The notes below the pieces were generated by a model. The model had not been told where the DNA came from. It searched no databases and saw only the letters and a program-made list of their open reading frames with translations. This document shows, piece by piece, positions 1-9,603 of a stretch of 64,000 nt of DNA (within the stretch, counting starts at the first letter, position 1; each line of letters starts with the position of its first letter). Position numbers and translations under genes: made by a program. The stretch lies in assembly GCF_049942825.1 (NCBI RefSeq), contig NZ_CP187970.1:2294001-2358000 (forward strand). The letters are read 5' to 3'. Source of the stretch: Paenibacillus_G sp049942825. GTDB taxonomy: Bacteria > Bacillota > Bacilli > Paenibacillales > NBRC-103111.

Positions 1-376
1 TGATTTCACCGAAGTGATCGACCGGGATGCGGAAGCCAAGGAAGTGAAGCCGTACCGGGACACGCTGCCGCAGCGCGGCGAGCAGTATAACATCGCCAAG
101 CCGTCCAAGCAGCCGGAGCTGTTCCGGAAGGGAAGCCAAATCGGCAAGGAAAATGAGCAGTACATTGTCACGAATCCTGCGCTGAATCTGGATTCCACGA
201 TGTATTATGAGCGCGGCAAGGAGCTTGAGGTGCAGATTACGGATGCCCAAACGAAATTCATCATGGGCCAGATCGATGAGGAAGGCTGGAAGAAAGCCGT
301 TGACCAGTGGAAGAAGGCAGGCGGCGAACAGATCATGAAGGAGTATAAAGAAGCTTATCTGAACGGCAAAAAGTAA
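1..376 (+). CDS. LplA-type sugar-binding lipoprotein, C-terminal part
   Basis: The reading frame is open from base 2 to the TAA at 374-376, so this is the 3' end of a gene that starts before the window. About 124 residues remain. The C-terminal segment with KFIMGQIDEEGWKKAVDQWK is nearly the same as the end of the lipoprotein at 11490-13001 (KFIMGAVDEAGWKQAVDKWL), which places it among the large LplA-like solute-binding proteins of Paenibacillus ABC importers for oligosaccharides. The protein would be anchored outside the membrane and deliver sugar to a permease pair. The permeases are presumably upstream and out of view. A terminator follows about 75 bases downstream. The family is confident and the substrate unknown. 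Confidence 0.85.
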   Translation, partial: DFTEVIDRDAEAKEVKPYRDTLPQRGEQYNIAKPSKQPELFRKGSQIGKENEQYIVTNPALNLDSTMYYERGKELEVQITDAQTKFIMGQIDEEGWKKAVDQWKKAGGEQIMKEYKEAYLNGKK

Positions 377-452
377 GGAAGCGGGTTGGCGGGGGATTCT
401 AAAGTGAACGCTCTTGGGAGGAAGACGGCTCTTTACCCGCTGAAGAACAATT

Positions 453-486
453 AAGAAGTTGTCTCTTGTTGAGGCAGCTTCTTTTT
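453..486 (+). terminator. Rho-independent terminator after the lipoprotein gene
   Basis: A 13-bp stem, AAGAAGTTGTCTC pairing with GAGGCAGCTTCTT (two G-U pairs), with loop TTGTT, runs into a T tract. It ends the transcription unit of the left-edge lipoprotein. Confidence 0.8.
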
Positions 487-713
487 CATGTTGTGACATA
501 CAGAAAAAGGAAATGGACAGACATCATTGCAAATAAGCGGCCAGTCGACGTAGTGATCGAGGCTAAGTATACATGGACCATGGCGAGTTCGTGGGCATGA
601 TGAGGCGCTAGTCTGGGACGATTACTCCCCCGCCTGTTTTTGGGTATAAGCACGACCCGTCGTTCACGTCGACCACAACTCGGAGGAGTTCGCCATCATT
701 CCCGGTGAGAGCT
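487..713. other. Intergenic stretch, no gene recognised
   Basis: With the terminator, this closes a 337-base gap between the lipoprotein and the convergent AraC gene. Short open stretches on the plus strand are broken by stops. They could be a decayed coding remnant, but nothing in them is recognisable. Confidence 0.4.
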
Positions 714-1574
714 TCAAGCTTTCTCCAGGCATTGTCGCCTGTAGATCCTCGGGGAGGCGTTCGCTATTTTTTTGAACATCTTGCCGAAATGCGAGAAATT
801 ATCGAACCCGACACACTCCGAGATCTCCGTGATGCTCCAATCGGTTTCGCTTAGCAGGCTCTGCGCCTCTTTAATCCGGACAAGGTTGATATATTCCGTG
901 ATGCTGTACCCGGTCGCTTCTTTGAAATTGCGGCTTACATAGCTGGGACTGATATAGAATTTTCTTGAAATCGCTTCCATTCTAAGCGTGGGGTCGGAGT
1001 AATGGCTGTTGATAAAATGAACGATTTCTTTTATTTTTTGTTTGATCGGCGTCGTTTCTTCAGCGAGAACGCTCGTCCGTTTGGAGGCGATGCGGAAGGA
1101 CCGGAGAAGCAGCTCCGCCGCCAAATGACGAAGTTGAACCTGGTACCCGGGAGAAGCTTCATGGAGCTCATTGAAAAAAGAGCGGAACAGGGCTTCCAGC
1201 TGGTATTGTTCCTTCATGTTGAGGCGAAGCACCTGGCTCTCCCGGAAGGGGGCGAGCAGGAGAGAAGCTTCAGCAGGATCATACCGGTCGAAGAAGGGCA
1301 TTTCGTAATATAACACAACCCGGTCATGACCCGGTGCTCCGGTATCCAGCGATTTATGCAGTTCGTTGGAATCGATGAGAACGAGGTCACCGGCACGGAT
1401 GGAGTAGGTCCGGTCTTTCAGAAAAAAACCGCGTTCCCCTGAGAATAAATAGTAGAGCTCGTAGCACCGGTGAATATGATACCGGTTCATAGTAAAGGGC
1501 CCTTTCCGCCGGTCATATTCCATGTGAAAAGGATCTCCAGGCCTTCCGTACCGTAACGCATGGGGCAAATGCAT
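714..1574 (-). CDS. AraC-family regulator with N-terminal cupin
   Basis: A 286-residue cytoplasmic transcription regulator. Residues about 1-150 form a cupin-type sensor (HIHRCYELYYLFSGERGFFL, then GDLVLIDSNELHK). The last 100 residues hold the two AraC helix-turn-helix motifs, including YISPSYVSRNFKEATGYSI and the signature region ITEISECVGFDNFSHFGKMF. It is a close paralogue of the regulator at 17275-18135: same length, same domain order and near-identical recognition helices. It probably senses a sugar and activates nearby carbohydrate genes. It is divergent from the glycosylation operon that starts near 1695. The substrate is not visible. Confidence 0.9.
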   Translation of the reverse strand: MHLPHALRYGRPGDPFHMEYDRRKGPFTMNRYHIHRCYELYYLFSGERGFFLKDRTYSIRAGDLVLIDSNELHKSLDTGAPGHDRVVLYYEMPFFDRYDPAEASLLLAPFRESQVLRLNMKEQYQLEALFRSFFNELHEASPGYQVQLRHLAAELLLRSFRIASKRTSVLAEETTPIKQKIKEIVHFINSHYSDPTLRMEAISRKFYISPSYVSRNFKEATGYSITEYINLVRIKEAQSLLSETDWSITEISECVGFDNFSHFGKMFKKIANASPRIYRRQCLEKA

Positions 1575-1694
1575 GCCGCTTCATCCTTCCCGTAGCTGTG
1601 ATCGACGGAGGAGTGTCTTTGCTGCCTCTCACCTGTAACTTAGCAAAAACTGCAGAGGCTGACAATATTTTGGGACGGGTAGGCGTATAAAATT

Positions 1695-3107
1695 TTGTGC
1701 AATAAAAATGGAACATTTTGGTTTATTGTGTCGTCTAATGGAAGAAATACAAAAATAGAGAATATAGGAGTGGAGTTGATTTGTTTGTTTTACTTGTTTG
1801 AACGTCAGACAACAGCCAATCGATTATTTGGGATTTGTGCGCTTCTTGTTTTTTTGGTCGCTTCAGCTATTGTAATTGTTTATCATGATTACTTTTGGCT
1901 TGGTGACTTTGTCCGCTTGAACAATGATGATGTGAAGTACGTACATAGCGCCCGCATATTATTAAACGAAGGAACATTGGCTTACAACAGCGGGGATGCT
2001 CCCTCTACGTTCATCATGCCTGGAGTGCCCCTAGTTCTCGCAGGTTTTATGGCGATCTTTGGGCAAGAGTAGGGTGGGATTATATCTTTTCGTGTCTTCC
2101 AGTGTTTACTTCAAGCCCTGTCTCTCTATCTCATCTGCCAGATCGCCTATCGCGTTTTTAATCTGAGAACAGCCATCGCTGCCGCAGCAATTTGCCTGCT
2201 GTATTTACCTGACTATGTATCATCCGGCCTTGTATTATCTGAGACGATGTTTCGCACCCTGCTGATCCTTCTGGTCCTTGTTACGTGTATAGCTGTGAAG
2301 GAACGTAAATTCAGCTGGTATGCTGCTGTCGGTGTGTTGGTAGCTTGTACCGCTTATTTTAAACCGCATGCCTCTTTGTATCCGGCCATCTTCCTTGTTC
2401 TGTGGTGGAAAGAAAAATACACGTGGAAAGAAATGGCAAGATACTGTGCGATGATCGCTGCCGTGTATGTACTGCTTTTGTCGCCATGGTGGATTCGCAA
2501 TGCAATTACTTTCAACCAATGGATTCCTTTCACTCAATCCGCAGGCAGTCCCTTCTTGCTGGGGACGATGATTCATGGTAATCCGCCGGATGAGGCATTC
2601 TTTGAGTATCACCCGGAGTACAAAGAATCTCTTTTTCACGGTAATGACAGCGATTTGATGACTGCAGGATTTCGGATTTTGGAGTTTGGTTTGAAGTCCG
2701 CCCCGTTAGAGTATGCATATTGGTACACCCTAGGAAAGATGATTGAGTTATATATTCCTCCGTATTATTGGAAGCCGATTCTAGGTGTCAGCGAGACAGC
2801 TATGCGAATATTTCAATACCTGCTGGTGATCTGTGGTCTTATAGGCTTGATTATTACATTTGTCAGCCGGAAGCTGCGTACAACAAGTTTCGCTGTGCTC
2901 ACTTTAACATTGGGATATTACACCTTCATATACTTGCCATTTGTCGCTTTTTCGCGTTATGGGTATCCTCATCTCTTCATCATCATCCTCTTCGCTGCCT
3001 ATGCGATAAATAGAGCAGTAGAGTTGGTTCAGTCGAAGAGAACTCAAGTCGGCCGGACCCTACTCAGACAAAAGGCTGCGGCCATAGGGGGAGGGAGAGG
3101 CAGGTGA
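1695..3107 (+). pseudogene. GT39/ArnT-like membrane glycosyltransferase, interrupted by TAG
   Basis: Two open segments, 1695-2072 and 2247-3107, lie in the same frame. The bases between them are also open apart from a single TAG at 2070-2072, so this is one gene of about 470 codons with a nonsense codon (CAG to TAG would explain it). The protein has an N-terminal membrane helix, an acidic first loop (VRLNNDDVKYVHSARIL) and many further hydrophobic helices (FRTLLILLVLVTCIAV, YVLLLSPWWIRNAI), the pattern of lipid-sugar-dependent GT39/ArnT-like enzymes. The true start may be a TTG or GTG a little downstream of 1695, near the AGGAG at about 1768. Its last codon overlaps the GTG of the next gene (GTGA). 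It is probably inactive unless the stop is a sequencing error or is suppressed. Confidence 0.75.
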
Positions 3108-3807
3108 AAGTACTCGTTATTTACCGGCCTATAATGAGGAAGGCTCCATTGGCCATGTGATCCGTGATATTCACCGCCATCTGCCAAGCGTGGATGTCAT
3201 CGTAGTCAATGATGGATCTACCGATAGGACGGAGGAGGTTGCTAAGGAAGCGGGCGCTCAAGTATTAACCCTGCCTTACAACGTTGGTATCGGAGGGGGG
3301 ATGCAGACAGGCTACCTGTATGCCAGAGAGATGGGTTATGACTTTGCGTTACAAATGGACTCCGATGGCCAGCACAGACCCAGAGAAGCGGCCAAACTGC
3401 TTGCCCAAGCTGTCAACTATGACTTGGTGATTGGCTCTCGCTATGTCAAATCGACATCCTACAGGTCAACGCTTATGCGGTGAATCGGGATGATCTTTTT
3501 CTCCGGCTTGGTAACCCTGCTCACAGGTCAGAGGTTTACGGATACAACCAGCGGATACCGAGTCGCTAACCGGAGAGTGATTAACCTGTATGCTGAATAT
3601 TACCCGACCGACTATCCAGAAGTAGAAGCCATCGCGTATCTCAAGAAACACGGCTGCCGGATCTCAGAGGTTTCTACAGAGATGAACGAACGAGAAACCG
3701 GCCAATCTTCGATCACGCCGGTGAAATCGATGTATTACATGATCAAAGTCACGCTTTCTGTCTTCATGAGCGCCATACGTTTTCAGAAAGGGAGGGCTTC
3801 TTCATGA
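3104..3807 (+). pseudogene. GT2 glycosyltransferase (DPM1/CsbB-like), frameshift plus TGA
   Basis: The expected start is the GTG at 3104, overlapping the previous stop. The first six codons read VKVLVI. The family motif LPAYNEEG then continues one frame away, so one base is missing in the short T run at about 3120-3122. The catalytic DSDGQHRP motif and the VVNDGSTDRT nucleotide-binding motif are intact. A second lesion, TGA at 3481-3483, follows STLMR in frame; the frame reopens at once with IGMIFFSGLVTLLTGQRFTD and runs to 3807. CGA to TGA would explain it. Intact relatives transfer a sugar to polyprenyl phosphate. The stop overlaps the next ATG (ATGA at 3804). Confidence 0.8.
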
Positions 3808-4139
3808 CGATAAATACCCTCTCCATAACTGTCTCACTGCTTTTTCTTATTGTAGTGTTGGAGTTGATGCGCAGACATCGATTAAAGGAGCAGTACGCTC
3901 TCTTATGGATACTCTTCAGCCTGCTGCTGATTATTGCATCTGTAAATGTCAGTGTGATTGAATGGCTTTCAGCATTATTGAATGTCAAATATGCTCCCGC
4001 ACTCTTGTTTCTTTTTGGGCTATTGGTCTGCTTTGCGCTGATCCTGCATCTTACAGTGACCATCACCCGCATGTCCAAACAACTGCTAAGGGTAACGCAA
4101 GAGCTAACCATCTTAAAAGGCAAACAGGAGAGCAGCTAA
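3804..4139 (+). CDS. DUF2304 membrane protein
   Basis: A 111-residue protein with three predicted membrane helices (about 4-20, 32-50 and 64-88) and a charged C-terminal tail (RMSKQLLRVTQELTILKGK) that could form a short coiled coil. It matches the DUF2304 family, typically encoded next to GT2 polyprenyl-phosphate glycosyltransferases and thought to assist them. It overlaps the GT2 gene by 4 bp and the next gene by 1 bp (TAATG), which suggests translational coupling. It is intact although both upstream partners are broken. Confidence 0.8.
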   Translation: MTINTLSITVSLLFLIVVLELMRRHRLKEQYALLWILFSLLLIIASVNVSVIEWLSALLNVKYAPALLFLFGLLVCFALILHLTVTITRMSKQLLRVTQELTILKGKQESS

Positions 4140-4477
4140 TGACCGGAAGCTACATAGCCCTGCTTGCTAATATAGTTCTTCTTGTAACCGGCCAAATCTT
4201 ATTTAAGTATGGAATGCAAAAAATCGGTGACATGAACCTGATGCTGATTGTTACATCCCCATTTATTATGGGAGGAGTCGCTCTTTATGGAGTGGCAACC
4301 CTCTCATGGCTCTACGTGCTGCTCAAACTCCCACTAGGAAAAGCTTATCCGATACAGAGCTTATCCTATGTTCTTGGAATCATTGCAGCCTGGGCAATCT
4401 TCAAGGAGTCGATGTCGATGATCCAAGGCATAGGAGTTGGAGTGATTTTATTCGGTGTTTATTTGATATCTAGATGA
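4139..4477 (+). CDS. Small EamA/SMR-like membrane protein, probable lipid-sugar flippase subunit
   Basis: A 112-residue protein with four hydrophobic helices (IALLANIVLLVTGQILFKYG, IVTSPFIMGGVALYGVATLS, and two C-terminal ones with LGIIAAWAIFKESMS). It resembles half-size EamA/DMT transporters such as ArnE/ArnF, which flip polyprenyl-linked aminoarabinose. In this operon the likely job is to move a polyprenyl-phosphate sugar across the membrane for the GT39-like enzyme. The ATG at 4139 overlaps the previous TAA. Flippase function is inferred from family and context. Confidence 0.75.
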   Translation: MTGSYIALLANIVLLVTGQILFKYGMQKIGDMNLMLIVTSPFIMGGVALYGVATLSWLYVLLKLPLGKAYPIQSLSYVLGIIAAWAIFKESMSMIQGIGVGVILFGVYLISR

Positions 4478-4541
4478 ACCGGTATATTCGAATGGTATAA
4501 GGTGGCCATTTTCCGGGATGACTCCGCCCTATTGGGTTACA

Positions 4542-4573
4542 GGCTATGATGAATCTTGTCATAGCCTTTTTTT
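4542..4573 (+). terminator. Rho-independent terminator of the glycosylation operon
   Basis: GGCTATGA pairs with TCATAGCC across a 9-base loop and is followed by seven T residues. Confidence 0.85.
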
Positions 4574-4598
4574 ATTTATAGATTTCAGTTCAGAATTT

Positions 4599-4633
4599 GC
4601 GGGGTTGGCGCGATTCGAACGAAAAATGCGGAG
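4599..4633 (+). promoter_or_regulatory. Candidate AraC-type direct-repeat site upstream of the GH2 gene
   Basis: GCGGGGTT at 4599 and GCGGAG at 4628 lie 29 bp apart, each preceded by an A/T-rich hexamer. The same pair recurs at 15540/15570 and 18190/18219. Three-helical-turn spacing suits a dimeric AraC regulator. This is inferred from recurrence only. Confidence 0.4.
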
Positions 4634-4803
4634 AATGGGGGCACAGAAAAGTGATAACATCAGTAATGCAAACGTGTTCAATGGAAGGAGGTCATCGTTA
4701 AGGCAGAGTGGCTGCGGGAAGAAGGAAGGGGTTCTTGAAATACTAGAATTTATATCTCGCCAGAGCTCGATCCCGTAATCTTGTATTTCTTATAAACGCG
4801 CAT

Positions 4804-4819
4804 CGTCCTTTAAAGGACG
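4804..4819. promoter_or_regulatory. 16-bp perfect palindrome upstream of the GH2 gene
   Basis: CGTCCTTTAAAGGACG lies 42 bases before the GH2 start codon. It could be an operator or an mRNA hairpin in the 5' leader. No clear promoter was placed next to it. Confidence 0.4.
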
Positions 4820-4861
4820 GCGAAGTCGTTTATCTTGGTTTAATATGCTCAGGAGGATGAG

Positions 4862-7800
4862 ATGAATATGAAGATGAATGCAGTCTGGAAAACGATTCTG
4901 GGATCGGTGGTGCTCGGCACCAGCGTGTACTCTCCGGGGCCTATACAGCTGTCAGAGCGTACCGCTATGGCGGCAGCCGCCGTCTTTACGCCGCCGGCCG
5001 GCAACCGGGTCGATTATAACTTCAATCTCGATTGGAAGTTCATCCGGCAGGACGTGACGGGTGCGGAAGCTGCGGGGTTGGATGATTCCGCATGGGAGAC
5101 CGTATCGCTGCCGCACACGTTCAACGACGTAGATTCGTTCGATGAGTATATCACCTCCGGGGGCGAACCGAATGCGTACCGGGGGATCGTCTGGTACCGG
5201 AAGCATCTCAAGCTCGATGCCGGGATGGCGGGCCGCAAGGTCTTCATCGAATTCGAAGGGGTGCGGCAGGCTGCGGAGGTGTTCGTGAACGGTACATCCG
5301 TCGGCCTATACGAGAATGGCGTTACGCCGTTCGGCTTTGATATTACCGACTATGTGACCTTCGGCCCGGGGGATAATGTAATCGCTGTCAAAGCAGATAA
5401 CAGCAACGGGTATGTCGAAAAATCCAGCGGCTCCACCTTCCAGTGGGGAAGCAAAGACTTTAATCCGAACTTCGGCGGTCTCACCCGGGATGTGAGGCTT
5501 CATGTGATGGACAGGGCGTATATGACGCTCCCGTTATACGAGGGGCTGAAGACCACTGGCACCTACATTTATCCTTCCAACATCTCGACGGCCAACCGGA
5601 CCGCTGATTTGAACGTGGAGTCCCAGGTCAAGAACGAATACGCGGGAAGCAAAACCTTGTCGCTCGATGCGGTAGTCGTCGACCGGGACGGCCATGCTGT
5701 GGGGACGATCTCATCGGCGCCTGTCGAGATCCCGCAGGGGGGAGAGCATACGTTCAAACTCACGGGGGCATTGTCGGGGCTGCATCTGTGGCAGCCGGAT
5801 TATCCGTATCTCTACACGGTCTACTGCATTCTGAAGGAAGGCTCGACCGTTCTCGACGTGTACCCGATTCAAACCGGCTTCCGCAAGGTCGATTTTCGCG
5901 GCGGAGCCGCTACCGGCGGTGTGTACATCAACAACAAGCTTGTCTTCCTGAACGGATACGCGCAGCGTTCCTCCAATGAGTGGGCGGCACTCGGTGTCGT
6001 CCCGGACTGGATGCACGATTATGACGGCAGGCTCATGAAGGAGAGCAACGCCAATATGGTGCGCTGGATGCACGTTGCCGCCCAGCCGGCCGACATCCGG
6101 ACAGCGGACAAGTATGGCATCGTTGCCGTTCAGCCTGCCGGGGACAAGGAGGGTGACGCTTCGGGCCGCCAGTGGGAGCAGCGTGTGGAAGTCATGCGCA
6201 AAACTATGATTTATTTCCGCAACAACCCGAGCATCCTGTTCTGGGAAGCGGGCAACAACTATATCTCCGCCGCTCACATGAAAGAAATGAATGACCTGAA
6301 GCAGCAGCTCGATCCCAATGGCATGCGTGCGGTCGGCAGCCGTGCCCTGAGTGACGATCCTTCCTATGGGGGAAAAGAGGCTGTCGATCATGCGGAGTAT
6401 GTCGGCACGATGCTCAACCGGCATTATTCCGATTATGCGCGAGACCGGGTACCGCTGATTGAGAGCGAGTATACCCGGGACGAAGCACCGCGCAGAGTAT
6501 GGGACGATGATTCGCCGCCGGACTTCGATTACAAGCGCGATCCTTCCGCGACGTACGACTGGACTTCGGAGCAGTTCGCTTCGACGGTTGCGGCGAATTC
6601 CCGCAATGAATTATGGGGCCAGCGGATCCAGGGGCCGGGCAACAGCCGCTATTCCGGCGCGGCGGCACTGATCTGGTCCGACTCCAATCAGCACGGGCGC
6701 AATTACCTTACGGAGAACAGCCGGGTCAGCGGCCGTGTGGACGCGGTCCGGATTCCGAAGCAGTCCTACTATTCCTACCGCGTGATGCAGAGCAGCACAC
6801 CGGATATCCATCTCATTGGGCACTGGAGCTATCCGGCAGGCACTGTCAAAACGATGTATGTGATGGCCGCCCACGTCGCGAAGGTGGAGCTATTCGTCAA
6901 TGGCGTATCCAAAGGGGTCAGCACGACACCAACCAGCGACTTCCTGTATGAGTTTCCGAATATCGCCTGGGAGGCCGGTACGATCCGGGCTGTGGGGTAC
7001 GATGCGAATAACGGGGTCGTGACCCAGACCGAGCTCGAAACCGCCGGCGCTCCGGCTGCGATCAAGCTGACGGCCCAGACAGGCCCCCGCGGGCTGGAAG
7101 CCGATGGTACCGATGTGGCGATGATCGATGTAGAGGTCGTGGATGCCGAGGGCCGGCGGGTGCCAACCGACCAGGCGCGAATCGATTTCGCCGTTACAGG
7201 TCCCGCTGAGTTCGAAGGCGGCTGGAACAGCGGCAAGCTAAACAGCGTGCATCAATCATATGTAGATACCGAAGCAGGGATCAACCGGGTGTTCGTCCGC
7301 TCCACCCGTACCCCGGGCGCGATTACCCTTACCGCCACGCGCGACGGTCTGGCGGCTGGTACGGTGACCGTGGAATCCCGCGCCGTCGACGCCGTAGACG
7401 GTCTGACCACCGTGATGCCGGCTGGGGATCAGCCTGCGCTTCCAGTCTCGGTACCGGATTACGGTCCGGACGGGACACCGGGCGTGAATGTGGCGCTCGA
7501 GAAACCGGCGGCCGCCGACAGCACGCAGCCGGGCAGCAGCCCTGCCTATGCAACGGATGAGAGTGCGGAGACCGGATGGACTGCCGCAGACGGGAACCCG
7601 GGACATTATTGGCAGGTGGACTTGGAGAGTGCGCAGCCTATCGGCGGTGCCGAAATCCAGTGGGCTAAGAATGACTCGGCGTACCAGTATAAGATTGAAG
7701 TGTCAACGGACAACACGAATTGGACCCAGGTCGTCGACAGAACGAACAACGGCAGCACGGCGCAGACCCATACCCACTACTTCACCGCGGTAGCCCGGTA

Positions 7801-9319
7801 TGTCCGGATTACGGCGACCGGCGGGGGCCTGGCCGGCATCCATGATGTGCGGATATTCAAGAACGAAGCGGCCGGGCAGGACTGGAATATCACGAATTAT
7901 GCCCTGGATAAGCCGGTAACAGCAAGCAGCGAGGAAAGCTCCAACCCGGCGGCACGCGCGGTAGACGGCTCAACGAATTCCAGGTGGTCGGCCCTTACCG
8001 GCACGGCAGGGCAGTGGCTTCAGGTGGATCTCGGGGAGAACCGCCCGATCATCGGAACGGAAGTGCTGTGGTACCGGACGGACCGGGCTTACCAGTACAA
8101 GATTGAAGTGTCCACGGACAGCCAGAATTGGACGACGGCCGTGGATGGCACCGACAATCTGACTCCGGAGCAAAAGCAAAGCGACAGCTTTACGACGGAA
8201 GCGCGCTACGTCCGCGTGACCGTAACCGGCGGGTCCTGGGCTTCCATCCGGGAGCTGTCCGTCCTCGGACACCTGGTCCAGGAGACGGACACCGAGGCGC
8301 CCGAATGGCCGGCAGGCAGCAAGATCACCGCATCCGATGTAACGGAAACGGGCGCCCGGCTGAGCTGGACGCAAGCGGCGGATCATCAGGGCGTCGTCAG
8401 CTACAATGTATATGGCGATGGCCATCCAAACGTCTCGGTAACGGACAGCGTGTATGAGCTGACGGGCTTAAAGCCGGGAACCTCCTACACCTTCAAAGTA
8501 GAGGCGGTGGATGCCGCCGGCAATACAAGCGGGAATGGCCCGTCGGTCACGTTCACTACCCTGCCGGATTCCACGATCCCTCCGGTGACCACGGCAGCGG
8601 TCCATCCGGACCTCCCGAGCGGCCTGAACGGCTGGTACCGGGATCCGGTCACGATCACCCTTACCGCAGCATCCGGAACCGGTGAGGCGCAGACCCGGTA
8701 CAGCCTGGACGGAGGAGCGTCATGGCAGACCTATACCGCACCGATCACCCTCAGTAAGGATGGCCGGTACCCGGCGCAGTACTATTCCGTGAATCAGGCA
8801 GGCACGGAGGAGGCGGTTCAATCGCTGAATCCCATTCGGATCGATCGCACGGCCCCTGTCATTGGGATCACGTCTCCAGCCGGAGGGACGATGCTGGATG
8901 ATCAAACCGCAGCGGTCAACTATACGGTATCCGACCCGGTATAGGGTGTCGCGGCTTCTTCGGCGGCCGCAGCGCTGGACGGGCAGCCTGTTGCGAAGGG
9001 AGCCGCCCTTGAGCTCTATCGACTGCCGCTCGGCCAGCATGTGCTGACGGTGACCGCAGCGGATCAGGCAGGAAACACAGCCAAGGGAAGTGTCACCTTC
9101 ACAACAACGACCAGTATCGCTTCGCTGGAGAAGCTCGTTCAGCTCTTCCAAAGCAAAGGTATGATCAAGGATGAGGGAGTAGCGAACAGCCTTCTCCGGA
9201 AAGTAAGGAACGGTGAGCTGATGAAATTCATCGAGGAAGTGTCCTCGCAAGCCGGGAAGCATATCACCAAAGAAGCTGCAGCGATTCTTATCCGGGATGC
9301 CAAGTACCTCTTGAAATAA
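4862..9319 (+). pseudogene. Secreted multidomain GH2 glycosidase with internal TAG before its FIMAH domain
   Basis: AGGAGG sits just before the ATG, and an N-terminal signal segment is present. Domain order: GH2 sugar-binding (about 50-215), Ig-like (225-345), TIM barrel (350-620), DUF4982/Ig-like (650-860), two F5/8 C discoidin modules (874-1003 and 1009-1140), FN3 (1145-1237), OmpL47-like (1241-1335) and a C-terminal FIMAH domain (about 1417-1485). A TAG at 8942-8944 (codon 1361) interrupts the frame, which stays open to 9319, so a 1360-residue product lacking FIMAH is expected. The GH2 nucleophile region LIESEY is present (E534, E536). The usual Asn-Glu acid/base pair reads GNNY (N465, N466), so the acid/base Glu seems replaced. 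Likely role: exo-glycosidase on galactan or pectin side chains. The catalytic core remains expressible, so activity is uncertain rather than lost. Confidence 0.8.
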
Positions 9320-9345
9320 ATGGATTCTAGCATATCATGATTAAC

Positions 9346-9381
9346 GAAACCGCCAGGCTGTCCAAGCCGGCGGTTTCTTTT
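9346..9381 (+). terminator. Rho-independent terminator after the GH2 gene
   Basis: GAAACCGCC pairs with GGCGGTTTC, extended by an inner GGCT/AGCC stem, and is followed by TTTT. Confidence 0.85.
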
Positions 9382-9603
9382 GCCTGTCCTCACGTGCGCT
9401 GCGGCAGAAGCCGATAGGCCGGTTTTCCGGAGGATCAACGGATGACAACGAGTGCAGCTAATGACAATCCCCCGGTTGATCGCGGCCCAGGAAGCCCTCA
9501 GGCGGCGATCTGAACAAGCAGGGACTATCGACGGCAGTCCGGTCTCTTCCGTATGATACAGCTACAGCTTCACAGTTCATGGAGAAGGAAAGGAAGGACA
9601 CGC

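Noticed and set aside
4595..4630. tRNA fragment suggested by GATTCGAAC (GTTCGAATC on the minus strand)
   Set aside because: The flanking bases do not form a T stem or acceptor stem, and no anticodon arm is nearby.
2070..8944. Stop-codon reassignment or amber suppression to explain the in-frame stops
   Set aside because: TAG is a normal gene end at several places here (10551, 19525, 26462, 42864 region neighbours aside), and both TAG and TGA are involved. Mutation or sequence error is simpler.
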